From Tieghemostelium lacteum (taxonomy: Eukaryota > Evosea > Eumycetozoa > Dictyosteliales > Raperosteliaceae): 64,000 bases of DNA. Location: the NCBI GenBank assembly GCA_001606155.1, contig LODT01000001.1:930001-994000 (forward strand), read 5' to 3'. The notes under the pieces are model-generated. The model was not told where the DNA came from, made no database searches, and saw only the letters and a list, made by a program, of their open reading frames with translations. A program made the translations under genes and the position numbers. This document shows, one piece after another, positions 12,679-22,727 of this stretch. The stretch's first letter is position 1, and each line of letters begins with the position of its first letter.

Positions 12679-13530
12679 ATGATAGAAGAAGAAATTTTAC
12701 TTAGAAATCAAGAGATTAGTAATACTAGTACGGGTAATAATAATGGTAGTATAGGTAATAATTGGTATATGTTGGCGCTGTTTATGATAGGTTTATTCAG
12801 TGCATTGGCATTCGCAAATACATCAACTAGAAAATCATTGACATCTATGTTAAGATATTTGGGTATTGGAGTAAAGAGAGTACCTAGAGTTATTAAAGAA
12901 CTAAAGAGAAAAGGATTTCATTTCAGTGGTTTAGTGATACCTCTGATTTATTTGTTGGGTTTGAATTATAGTACATTTATCACTAGAAAATTTGCATATA
13001 CTCTCATGGGAGCTATATCATTAGGTTATTTTATTTGGGAATGTTTGAGAGTTTACGTTCCACCAGTTGGTAGATTCTGTCAACGTGTATACGGTCACAT
13101 GATGAGAGAAAAAGAAAAGAATGGTCGTTTCAACGGTGTTTTATTTTATCTTATTGGTACTGCTGTAAGTCTCTATATGTTTAGTCCATTGGTTGCTATT
13201 GCATGTTCACTCTTTTTGATTATTGGTGATTTTTGTGCAGCGCTTGTTGGTATATCATATGGAAAAACAAAGATTGGAAACAAATCACTAGAGGGTTCTT
13301 TAGCAATGTTTGCAGTTTGTTTCTTTATTAGTTTAGGTATATTTTGGTCATGCCCATTAGTTGAACAGTTATCACTCTATGGTGCACTTTCAGCTACATT
13401 AGTTGAACTTTTAAATCCATCATTTATTGATGATAATCTTACAATTCCATGTTTATCAGGTTTAGCTATTCATCTCATTGCAGCTAGATTACAAATAACT
13501 ATTCCAGATCCATCAATCATGGTTATGTAA
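12679..13530 (+). CDS. CTP-dependent diacylglycerol kinase / dolichol kinase family
   Basis: Integral membrane protein of 283 aa, single exon. It matches the yeast Dgk1/Sec59 cytidylyltransferase-like kinase family, which makes phosphatidate or dolichyl phosphate with CTP in ER or nuclear membranes. Seen: an N-terminal membrane helix (YMLALFMIGLFSALAFA), then IKELKRKGFHFSG (the conserved K-R-K-x-x-H entry motif), several further membrane helices, FLIIGDFCAALVGISYGKTK (GD...AA...G signature) and KSLEGSLAMF (the conserved EGS motif). Length is close to Dgk1 (about 290 aa) and much shorter than Sec59, so DAG kinase is the better guess. Choosing between DAG and dolichol as substrate would need phylogeny. 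Confidence 0.82.
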   Translation: MIEEEILLRNQEISNTSTGNNNGSIGNNWYMLALFMIGLFSALAFANTSTRKSLTSMLRYLGIGVKRVPRVIKELKRKGFHFSGLVIPLIYLLGLNYSTFITRKFAYTLMGAISLGYFIWECLRVYVPPVGRFCQRVYGHMMREKEKNGRFNGVLFYLIGTAVSLYMFSPLVAIACSLFLIIGDFCAALVGISYGKTKIGNKSLEGSLAMFAVCFFISLGIFWSCPLVEQLSLYGALSATLVELLNPSFIDDNLTIPCLSGLAIHLIAARLQITIPDPSIMVM

Positions 13531-13704
13531 AAACAAATAATAATATAATAATAAATGTACAGTAAAATAATATAGGCAATCTATATAGATGGTTTTTTTA
13601 AACTTTGGATTATTTATTTGAATATATTGAGGGAGGGGATAATGTGGGGAAAATTAAAAATTTAAATTATACAAAGAAATGTGTGTGGGATTCATTGAAG
13701 TTGC

Positions 13705-15686
13705 TTATTTTGATTTCTTTGATTTTTTGTCCTCTTTATCTTCAGATTTCTTACTTGATTTTTTTGATTTCTTTTCTTCTGGTTCTTCTTCTTTCTCTTC
13801 AGATTTCTTACTTGATTTCTTTGATTTCTTTTCTTCTGGCTCTTCTTCTTTCTTTGAGGATTTCTTTGATTTCTTTTCTTCAACTGGTTTCTCTTCTTCT
13901 TCCTTTTTAGCCTTTTTACTGGATTTCTTTTCTTCTGGCTCTTCTTCTTTCTTTGAAGATTTCTTTGATTTCTTTTCCTCTGGCTCTTCTTCTTTCTTGG
14001 AAGATTTCTTTGATTTCTTGTCTTCAACAGGTTCCTCTTCTTTCTTTGATGATTTCTTTGATGATTTCTTTTCGTCGACATTCATAGCCTCTGGTACAGT
14101 CTCAACTGGTTCAGACTTGTGTTTCTTGACAACTTTTTCGTCTTCTTTCTTTGAAGATTTCTTTGATTTCTTGTCTTCAACAGGTTCCTCTTCGAGTGGT
14201 CTCTTTTTGGAAGAAGATGATTTCTTTGATGATTTCTTTTCATCGACTTTCATTGAGGTGTCATCTTCGACATCGTCCATTGGGAAGTCTTTTTCAACTT
14301 CTGCAATGACTTCTCTCATGACATCTAGATTTCTCTTTGGAGCAACACCAGAGTTAAAGAATTTAATACGGTCGTCAACTTGTTGTTTCAAGACTGCACC
14401 AAATTTGGAGGTGGCATTTTCATTGAAACAATCAATTCTGGAAGCGATAGTGATTTTATTGGCAAGACAACGAGCGATTCTTCCCTTGTGTTTTGGAGCG
14501 TTACTAATGAAACCACTGTTGAAAATGATACCATATTTTGGTGTTTTTCCACGAGATTTAATGGCACGGAAGAGAGCTTTCTCAGCACCTAGAATCTGAA
14601 CTGTGGAAGCTGGGTACTTGGCAAGAGAAGTCAAAGAACCAGCACGAGCAATCAAACGAGAACCAATACGGTCACCAACCAAAGCCTGAACATTTGGAGC
14701 AATGATATTCATCTTTTTGGCGAGATATTGAGATAGCTTTTTATGGTATTCCTCGAGTGAAATGACACGATCGGCAAAGTGCATCAAGGACTCTAAATCA
14801 ACTACAGAGATGGCACCACCCATTGAAGTCTTGGCAGCTTGTACTACATCTTTGGCCAATGATTCGTCACCACCTAGAATCTCTGTGATCTCTTCCAATG
14901 ATTCAGAGTTTAGATTGGCCTTGTTTTGAATGAATTTTGCCAATTTTACAAATCTGATATTTTGTTCTGGTCCTGCTGGTAAAACCTTAATGAGTTCTGG
15001 GAAATGCCATGAATACCATTCTCTCATTCTCATGTAGAATGTATTCAAATCCTTATCCAATGTGTCCAATAAACAAATACTTTGAATAATCATATTATCT
15101 ACTTTGTGTACATTAAACTTAACTTTGGATCTAGAATAACTGTGTCCAAGACCCAATTGTGCTTTAATTTGGTCACTATCTTTTAATTTTGTAAATGAGT
15201 TAATGTGATATCTAATCCATCTAATTATTTCCTATAATATTTATAAAATATTTTTTTAAAGTCAATGTGGGGTGTGAGAATTAATAGATGTTCAAATCTA
15301 GTCTTTTTTGTGGTGATCTTAAAACATACTGCTGTTTGTGAATCAGAAATACAACCAATAGATAAAGTTTGTTGGATTGATGCTGCTAATTTATTATCAG
15401 ATACACCCAAAATAACACCTGATGATTTTGGAAAATTTTGTTTAAGGAAAGTTTGTAATAATTCAGTGACAATACCTTCTGAGATTGTGTTTATATTTTC
15501 CAAGGCATTTTCTGCAGAGGTAAATGGAACATTTGCAATCTTTTTACAGATTTTACTGAATTTAGCAAAGTCTTCTAGAGACTGTTGGTTGGATTCATTG
15601 AATTCTGCAATTGATTCTTTACCTGAAACGCTGAAAATATTGAAACCAGTGGCAGTTTCAAATAGAACGTGAGTTAATGCTGGCAT
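13705..15686 (-). CDS. nop56: Nucleolar protein 56 (NOP56), box C/D snoRNP core
   Basis: Core scaffold of box C/D snoRNPs, which direct rRNA 2'-O-methylation in the nucleolus; predicted 627 aa. Minus-strand exons are 15330..15686 and 13705..15231, with a 98-nt intron in phase 0. The junction joins DSQTA to [13 protein letters not shown]. The NOP5N domain fills exon 1. The coiled coil and Nop domain follow, beginning [20 protein letters not shown], with [20 protein letters not shown] and [15 protein letters not shown], all diagnostic of NOP56 rather than NOP58. The last 170 or so residues are a Lys/Glu/Ser tail of repeated KKE/KKS units, which NOP56 typically has, though long here. The gene is convergent with the lipid kinase gene and has a short 3' gap. 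Confidence 0.96.
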
Positions 15687-15874
15687 TATTTATTGATGGA
15701 GAGTAGTGATTATATAATGCAAATCGTTCGACTTTCGTTAAAGAAAAAAAAAAGGAAAAATTAAAAAAAAAAATACGAGTGAGAAAGTCACGTTTTTTTT
15801 TTTTTAATATTTTATGATTTGTTTTTGTAATTTCATTTGAGATGATTGTTTTTCACTCTCATATTAAATAAACA

Positions 15875-17205
15875 ATGAACCAAACCAAATCTAATGAACC
15901 TTTAATACCACCTTTTAGATTTGCTATTGTTGAAGAGGGTTTATTTAGAGGATCATATCCCACTGATAGAAACTTTAGATTCCTAAAAAGGTATATACCT
16001 TCTTCAATGAATTTACAAACCCAAAAAAAAAGAGATTCTAATTATTTTGAATTCTGTAATGTAGGATGAAATTAAAAACTATAATATCACTTACACCTAA
16101 ACCACCAACAAAATCATTTTATACATTTTGTGAGAGATATGGCACTAGTACCAAACATTTCTCAGTTAGTAAATTTAAAGATGATGTTACATTGTCTGCA
16201 TCACAGGTTGTGCAGTTATTGGAGATTATGATTGATCCTAGTAATTTCCCAATCTATATACATTGTTTGGATGGTGCTAATGTTACAGGTACTGTTTTTA
16301 TGTGTCTTAGAAAACTACAAAATTGGAATTTGTCTACTATTTTTACTGAGTTCACTAGGTTCACTAGAGGAGGTACAATTGCAAGTGCTGAAGCAGAGTT
16401 TGTAGAGACTTTTAAAGCAGAGATTGATGTGTCACCTAAAATACCACAATGGCTATGGCAAGGTGTCAGAATGACAAAACATCCAACTTTAAAACTAAGG
16501 TTAATGGGTGACCAGAATATTATAACACCTTCTGTAACTGGTCAACCACAACATCAGCAACTACAACAACATAATACACCTGTGACACCAACTTCTACAT
16601 CACTTTTACAAAATATAAATTCATCAACTAATCAACTTTTAAATAACCCTATTCAATTGACAAAGGATCCTATACCGATGCATTTGGATTCTAAATCAAT
16701 ATCAACATCTGTACAACCATCTCTGCCACAACAAATATTTAAACCTATAGCATCTGTACCTTCGAATATAAGCAATACAATGCACCAAACACCAACTACA
16801 ACATCACCACAGACAACTACAACAACAACCACACCAATTAGCACTTCATCCATCATTCAGAATCCTAATAACAATAATATCAGTAATAGTAGTATAACAC
16901 AGGTTTCAGTACCAAGTACCCCAACATCAAGCACCAAAGACAAGGACAAAAAGAAGAGAATTGATGATATTAAATTACAATTTGATTCAGGTAAATTCCT
17001 AATTCAAAACGAATCTAGATCATTAGAGGCTCTTTCTTTGGAAAGAAAATGTACAATAGCACCATTACACCAATCCCAACATCTCAGTAGTCAACCTACA
17101 CAATCAACTACCAGTCAATCCACAACACATTCACCATCCCACACACCAAGTGAATCTAAACGAACACCATTGATATTTTCCTCTTCTAATGTCTTTAACA
17201 AATAA
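15875..17205 (+). CDS. Siw14/Oca-type phosphatase domain, probably inactive
   Basis: Protein of 418 aa with exons 15875..15990 and 16065..17205 (junction AG|G). The N-terminal 170 or so residues match the plant and fungal atypical dual-specificity phosphatases (Siw14/Oca), several of which act on inositol pyrophosphates: FRFAIVEEGLFRGSYPTDRN, FLKRMKLKTIISLTPKPP and the P-loop region IHCLDGANVTG. In active members the loop is CX5R; here the Cys is kept, but the Arg position is Val and the loop reads C-L-D-G-A-N-V. Catalysis is therefore unlikely, and a scaffold or ligand-binding role fits better, as proposed for some Oca proteins. The C-terminal 250 residues are Ser/Thr/Gln/Pro-rich, probably disordered. 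A conserved-looking DDIKLQFDSGKFLIQNESRS block sits near residue 340. Confidence 0.88.
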
Positions 17206-17445
17206 AAAAATTAAAATTATATAATAATAATATATTACATAATAGATTGGAATTTACGTAACTTTTAGTATAATATTTCTAGAAATGCAAGATTTAGATA
17301 ATTAATAAATATCTATCGGACATATATCTGTGTCAGTTGACACAAATTAAAAAAAACAGTTTTTTCATTTTGGAACTAATCAATAACCTTTCATATCGAA
17401 CCTTTACTTTTTTTTTTTTCTTTATATACTGTTGGTATTATAAAT

Positions 17446-18663
17446 ATGTCCAACAATTCTACACCTCCACTTCCACAACATACTTCACAAAAGGGTATGC
17501 CATTACAAAAAGGACCCCCTCCACCTGTACCTTCTACTCCCCCACCTACACATCACCAATCCCCACCACAACAAGGATACCCACCTCAACATGGATACCC
17601 ACCACAAGGTTATCCACCTCCACATCAAGGTTACCCTCCTCAACAAGGTTACCCACCACAACATGGATACCCACCACAAGGATATCCACCTCAGCAAGGG
17701 TACCCTCCACAACAAGGGTATCCACCACCCCCACAACAAGGGTATCCACCACCCCCACAACATGGGTACCCTCCACAACAGGGATATCCTCCACCTCCAC
17801 AACATGGATATCCTCCACAAGGGTACCCTCCACAACAGGGATATCCACCCCCACAACATGGATATCCTCCACAAGGTTACCCACCACAAGGATACCCACC
17901 ACAACCAATTCCACAATATCAAGCAGTTATTGGAAATATATTACAAGTGCCACCAGGAGCAAGATTTACAGCACCACCTGGATCAGGTCAACTTCAAATT
18001 AGAATTCAATCAGCTAGAAATTTAATTGCAGCTGATCTTTCTGGTAAAAGTGATCCTTATGTAACTATACAATTACCATCAGTTAAAAAACATCAAAAGA
18101 CAAAGGTTATAGATCAGAATTTAAATCCAACATGGAACCAAACATTTACAGTAGATATCTCAAATGCACAACATGATCTTTTAGTACTAGAGGTATTTGA
18201 TAAAGATACTATTGGTAAAGATGATGAGATTGGTTATGTAGCTATTGACCCAGCACTTCTTCCAAGAGGTGTAGAAGTCAGTACCAATGAGCAATTGAGT
18301 TTTGTTCAACATGGTACCTTACAAATTGCATTGACAGCTTTGAATTTTGGACTTGAGGGATATCCACCACAATACATTAACGATTATATTCAGTGGAGAG
18401 GATCTCTGGTAGCAGTATCAAAGAATGGTAAAGTCAAAAATAAGCAAACAAAATCCAAAACTAAACAACCTAAACCATCGGGTCCTTATGCATCTAAAGT
18501 TCCTCCAGTTGGTTTCTCAATTGCAAATGGTTATGTAAAGAAAGGTAACCATAAATCATCCTCTGGAAAATCAAAATCAAAGAGTAGTAGTGGTGGAAAC
18601 GGTGGGAAAGTTTTAGATTTCCTGGGTACAGTTCTTGAAACTGTTTTATCTGATGATTCATAA
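17446..18663 (+). CDS. GYPPQ-repeat C2-domain protein, intronless copy
   Basis: Protein of 405 aa in one exon. Residues about 45-155 are a tandem [12 protein letters not shown] array, the type found at the N-terminus of dictyostelid annexin and other membrane-linked proteins. One C2 domain follows (about residues 180-290): [45 protein letters not shown] and [14 protein letters not shown]. The Asp residues of loops 1 and 3 ([15 protein letters not shown]) are present, so calcium-dependent lipid binding is plausible. A Lys/Ser-rich tail ends the protein. It is followed in tandem by a paralogue with two introns at 19108. All three frames and both strands look open over the repeat, but only this frame encodes the C2 domain. 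Confidence 0.9.
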   Translation: MSNNSTPPLPQHTSQKGMPLQKGPPPPVPSTPPPTHHQSPPQQGYPPQHGYPPQGYPPPHQGYPPQQGYPPQHGYPPQGYPPQQGYPPQQGYPPPPQQGYPPPPQHGYPPQQGYPPPPQHGYPPQGYPPQQGYPPPQHGYPPQGYPPQGYPPQPIPQYQAVIGNILQVPPGARFTAPPGSGQLQIRIQSARNLIAADLSGKSDPYVTIQLPSVKKHQKTKVIDQNLNPTWNQTFTVDISNAQHDLLVLEVFDKDTIGKDDEIGYVAIDPALLPRGVEVSTNEQLSFVQHGTLQIALTALNFGLEGYPPQYINDYIQWRGSLVAVSKNGKVKNKQTKSKTKQPKPSGPYASKVPPVGFSIANGYVKKGNHKSSSGKSKSKSSSGGNGGKVLDFLGTVLETVLSDDS

Positions 18664-19107
18664 CCCAACCACTTTATAATAATTATTATAAGGGGTGGGG
18701 AGGGGCTGAAACTGTCAAAAAATGTAATGTACAACTCATGTCAATCATTATTAATCATGATAATACATATCTTCAATCAACCCATATATCTACATACACC
18801 CACACCAACAGTAACCAAGAAAAACAAGAACTTTCACACTTTTTGTAAAATAAAATCATTGAAAATAGAAAATTTGACATATGGTCTGATTTTGGTGCAT
18901 GATGTTTTGAAATTAACAGAATTATATTTCTGAATTATTAAAAACTGTAGTACATTTCTTTAAGTTTAAATTACTATAATTTATAACCTATTTAAATGGT
19001 TTTCTAAACCAAAATTCTTTTTATTTTATTTATTTAAACTTTATCAATACTATAATATTAATTATTTATTTATTTATTAATACTTCAATTTAAATATATT
19101 GTAAAAT
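18664..19107. other. Intergenic region between tandem C2 genes
   Basis: 444 nt, AT-rich, with a GGGGTGGGGAGGGG purine run at about 18692-18705 just after the first gene's stop, which is unusual for this base composition. TTTATT repeats precede the next start. No gene is supported. Confidence 0.4.
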
Positions 19108-20176
19108 ATGAGTAGACCAATAGTTCCATCTGGTAAACCTGTGCCCCCACCACAAGTTGGATACCCTCCACAAGGTTATCCACCTCAACAATACCCACCA
19201 CAACAAGGGTACCCACCACAACAAGGGTATCCACCACAACAAGGGTATCCACCACAACATGGATATCCACCACAACAAGGGTATCCCCCTCAACAAGGAT
19301 ATCCACCACAACATGGATACCCACAACAACAAGGGTATCCACCTCAACATGGTTATCCACCTCAACCAGTTGCAGTTGCATCTCCTGCTAAAGTTGTTGG
19401 AAACAAATTTGTATTACCTGCAGGTGCAAGATTTACTCCAGCTCCAGGTGGTGTAGGACAAGTTATTATCAAGATTAACAGTGGTAGAGCTCTAATTGCT
19501 GCTGATTCCAACGGTTATTCTGATCCATTTGTAAAAGTTTGGCACCCAAGTCAAAAGAAAACTCAGTCTACTAAAGTAAGTATATATTACACCATTGTGG
19601 ATAAAAATATTGAATAATGATATTTATATACTTCTCAATGATCTTTCATTTAGGCAATTAATAAGACTCTTAACCCAGTATGGAATGAAACTATTGTTCT
19701 TGATATTTCAAATCCACAATATGATTTAATTGTATTGGAAGTGTTTGATAAGGACAAGTTCTCTAAAGATGATCCATTGGGTTTTGTTGCTATTGATACT
19801 TCTTTACTTCCAAAAGGTGTTGAAGTTACAACCTCTGAAAAACTTAGTTATGTGCCAAGAGGTGAAATTCAAATTTCAATTACTGCCTTGAACTTTGGCG
19901 TTGAAGGCGCCTCTCCATCATATCCACAAGAATATGTCAGTTGGAGAAACAACTTGGTATCTGTATCCAAAAAAGGTAAAGAAAAAGCCAAACTTGCTTT
20001 TAAATATAAAGCTCACTTCAAAAAACTTCCAGGTCCATATGGGTATGTATATAATTCTTATTCCCAAACCAATCTATTATATCTAACATTCTCTTTACCT
20101 AATCTTTTATAGTTCTAAAATTGCACCAAAAGGGTTTTCAATTCAAAATGATTGGGTTAAGAAGAATAAAGACTAA
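19108..20176 (+). CDS. GYPPQ-repeat C2-domain protein, intron-bearing copy
   Basis: Protein of 306 aa, paralogue of the gene at 17446. Exons are 19108..19575, 19654..20042 and 20113..20176; intron phases are 0 and 2. The N-terminal GYPPQQ array covers residues about 13-90 and is shorter than in the neighbour. The C2 domain follows: [55 protein letters not shown] and [14 protein letters not shown], with the acidic calcium-loop residues present. Exon 3 encodes [17 protein letters not shown], which lines up with [17 protein letters not shown] of the neighbour and confirms both last-exon boundaries. It lacks the neighbour's Ser/Lys tail. It probably binds membranes in a calcium-dependent way. Confidence 0.9.
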
Positions 20177-20308
20177 GCACCCACCCAGATAACTAATTTG
20201 TAGTTAAGAAAAAATAATCATAAAAGTCAATAAGATAGGGATTTGTCCCTTATTTAATTTATTACAAAATATAGGTAATTAAACAAATGGATTACTATTA
20301 TAATCTCT

Positions 20309-20928
20309 TTATGCGGAAGAGTTATTACCTGAGTGACCTTCATTAACTTTAATACTACCGTAAACTTGAGCATTGATAATCTTGTTGTTGTCTTTGTCAA
20401 ACAAATCTAGTTTGAAATTACTGTAACCAGACTTGTTGAGCATAATACGACCTTTACCAATAAAGTCATTGACCAAAATATCTTTGTCATAGAGTTCGAA
20501 AATCAAGTAATCATGAATGTGTTCTGGACATAATGATACAGTTTCAGAGTGGTTCCAAACTGGACTCAAAGTCTTGCTTTGAACTGAAGTGGTGAATAAG
20601 TGAGTGGTACTGAGGATACCCTTCTTCTTTGAGGCATAAACCTTGACGTATGGGTCACTGAGACCATTGGAATCAGTGGCAACATATAAAGTTGCATTGT
20701 CAACGGTGATGGTGACTTCTCTGTAGTCTTCATATTTTGGTTTGTATTCAAATTTCTTACCTTTGGATTCCTTCTTTTTCATGAGGTAACCAAGTGGACC
20801 ATTTTTACCACCCATGTAACCCTGTCTGTTTAAATCATATGAATCAGTTAATTAATTGTTCCCATATATTCTGTGATGATAAAGACTTACTTGACTTGGG
20901 CTCTCATAATATCTTCATAGATTGACAT
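20309..20928 (-). CDS. C2-domain protein, 184 aa
   Basis: Minus-strand exons are 20891..20928 and 20309..20825. The tiny first exon encodes MSIYEDIMRAQV, and the junction AA|A gives KQGYMGGKNGPLG. One C2 domain covers most of the rest: VTITVDNATLYVATDSNGLS, DPYVKVYASKKKG, LSPVWNHSETVSL and FELYDKDILVNDFIGKG. Acidic calcium-loop residues (SDPY, YDKD) are present. There is no GYPPQ array and no membrane segment. It converges on the C2 gene ending at 20176, making three C2 genes in 3.5 kb. The N-terminal YMGGKNGPLGYLMKKK is Gly/Lys-rich. The partner or role is unknown. Confidence 0.88.
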
Positions 20929-21486
20929 GTTTAACTAATTATTATATTCTACAAATAAAAAACTTTGAATACTATTTTTAAAATTTTGATTTCTTTTTAA
21001 CTGATCAATTTTTTTATCAAAAGATATTTTTCGACGTTTTGTGAATTTTTGTGGTTGGTTGGAACATGGGAAATTTTCAATGAAAAACTTTTCGTAAATG
21101 GTGGATTACACCATTGTTGACAACCAATACTCAAAAAAAATGTAATATGACTAATTCTGTATTGCGAATTAAATGCAATCAAAAAGAAATTTTATAGATT
21201 AATTAAACAATTAATACCAATGAAAACTGAATTTTCATACTTTCCCTACAAACGAAGAGTTTTTTTTATATCCACCCATAATTTTTTTTTTATGCAATAT
21301 AATTCTAGATTCCCATATTCCAAATTGAAAATTGAAATATATATTAAATTCAAATGAATTTTCACCACATAATAATTAAATAGAATGAAATAAATTTTAT
21401 ATTTAAACACTCTGAGTGAATATATTTTCATAATTAAAAATTTGAATTTCATCCCCCTTTTATTAAATACTTTTTTACAATTAAAA
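20929..21486. other. Intergenic, divergent promoter region
   Basis: 558 AT-rich nt between a minus-strand and a plus-strand start. It holds a small inverted repeat, AATGGTG/CACCATT (21097-21103 and 21109-21115), and an ACCCATAA box at about 21274, which may be chance. No gene is supported. Confidence 0.4.
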
Positions 21487-22266
21487 ATGTCAATAACAAA
21501 TAAAATTTGTACAATTATTGGAGTAGGTCCAGGTATTGGATGGTCTGTTGCAAAGAAATTTGCAAAGAATGGATTTACATTAGCAATTTGCAGTAGAAAT
21601 CAAGATAAACTTGATAAATATCTATCAGAATTAAATACAATTAATAAAGGAAATCACATTGCAGTTCCAATGGATGCAAGTGACCCTGTATCTATTGAAC
21701 AAGGTTTCAAAACTATTAAATCAAAATTAGGAAACACAGATTTATTGGTTTATAATGCATCTACATTTAAATATGGGTCCATTGAAAAAGTTAGTGCTGA
21801 TGATTTTCTCAATTGTTTTAAATCCAATTGTTTAGGTGCATTTGTATCTTCTCAACAAGTACTACCAGGTATGGTTGAAAAGAAACAAGGAGCTATTTTA
21901 TTCACAGGTGCTACAGCAGCTCTCAGAGGTAGTGCTAATTTTGCAGCATTCTCAACTGGTAAATTTGCATTGAGATCTCTCTGTCAATCTATTGCAAGAG
22001 AATATGCACCAAAAGGTATTCATGCTGCAATCGTTCACATTGATGGTCAAGTTGATATCAATCGTGATTATTCACAAAGACCTAAAGAAGAATTCTTAGA
22101 CCCAGATGCTAGTAAGTACCTCTATTTAATTTATTCATACACTAAATCATACATGTTTACTAATATATCTTCTATAGTTGCAGATACATATTATTCTATC
22201 TTTACTCAAGATAAATCTGCATGGACTTTGGAATTAGAACTCAGACCAAATCTTGAAAAGTTCTAA
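21487..22266 (+). CDS. Short-chain dehydrogenase/reductase
   Basis: Rossmann-fold oxidoreductase of 237 aa. Exons are 21487..22111 and 22178..22266 (junction A|TT gives DPDAIADTYY). I use the ATG at 21487, because the upstream in-frame extension has no ATG. The cofactor loop is GVGPGIG (about residues 12-18), and CSRN after strand 2 suggests NADP preference. NAS appears in VYNAST. The usual YxxxK is FSTGK in FAAFSTGKFALRSL, so the catalytic Tyr position is Phe while Lys is kept; a GATAALRGSANFAAF context like this occurs in one bacterial and eukaryotic SDR subgroup. The ending SAWTLELELRPNLEKF is also typical of that subgroup. The substrate is unknown. Confidence 0.88.
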   Translation: MSITNKICTIIGVGPGIGWSVAKKFAKNGFTLAICSRNQDKLDKYLSELNTINKGNHIAVPMDASDPVSIEQGFKTIKSKLGNTDLLVYNASTFKYGSIEKVSADDFLNCFKSNCLGAFVSSQQVLPGMVEKKQGAILFTGATAALRGSANFAAFSTGKFALRSLCQSIAREYAPKGIHAAIVHIDGQVDINRDYSQRPKEEFLDPDASKYLYLIYSYTKSYMFTNISSIVADTYYSIFTQDKSAWTLELELRPNLEKF

Positions 22267-22727
22267 ATAAATAAATACTTTTCAGACAATTGGAGTTTAA
22301 ATAATTAAACTTAAAATTTAGAGGTTTTAATATTGATATTTAATATCAAAAATGTACCTCATTAGTTGATATAATTAAATCAAATTTGTTGGAAAATACA
22401 GAAAAATCGATTTCAATTTAGTATCTAAAATTAATGTTAAGACGGTGGTATATTATTTTCAAGTAGAAAAAAACATACTTCGAATACACCTAATCTTATT
22501 AATTCAAAATAATAAATAAAATGGTAAAGAATTTATGTCCTCTGATTAAGGCATTAACATTAAATTTTGATATTCAAAAACTCTAAATTGTATGTTTAAT
22601 TATTTATATTTAATGAATTATAAAGTCTACTCCAATAAAACTATTATTTAGATATTGTTAAAGATCTGTTACTTAATATTTTTAAATTAAATTTAAATTT
22701 TTTTTTTTTAAATTTGCAATACAAATA
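22267..22727. other. Intergenic, AT-rich
   Basis: 461 nt. It contains a 10-nt AATCGATTTC motif at 22405-22414, also seen in two divergent promoters of this window, and a 21-codon ORF from the ATG at 22521 that I do not trust. Nothing else is recognised. Confidence 0.35.

Noticed and set aside
13679-14599. Long plus-strand ORF rich in Ser and Phe opposite the NOP56 tail
   Set aside because: It is the antisense of the Lys/Glu/Ser repeat tail, whose AAG/GAA/TCA codons leave the opposite strand open. No homologue-like features.
17337-18025. Alternative frames (Thr/Ser-, His- and Val/Trp-rich) over the GYPPQ array
   Set aside because: Repeat codons keep several frames open on both strands; only one frame continues into the C2 domain.
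18727-18933. 68-codon ORF between the C2 genes
   Set aside because: Low-complexity spacer composition, no recognisable motif, lies between a stop and the next promoter.
19085-19456. Val/Asp- and Trp-rich ORFs over the second GYPPQ array
   Set aside because: Same repeat artefact as in the first copy.
21274-21281. ACCCATAA boxes here and near 41793 as small-RNA promoters
   Set aside because: Expected about twice by chance in this window, and no stem-loop with the known class I motif was seen downstream.
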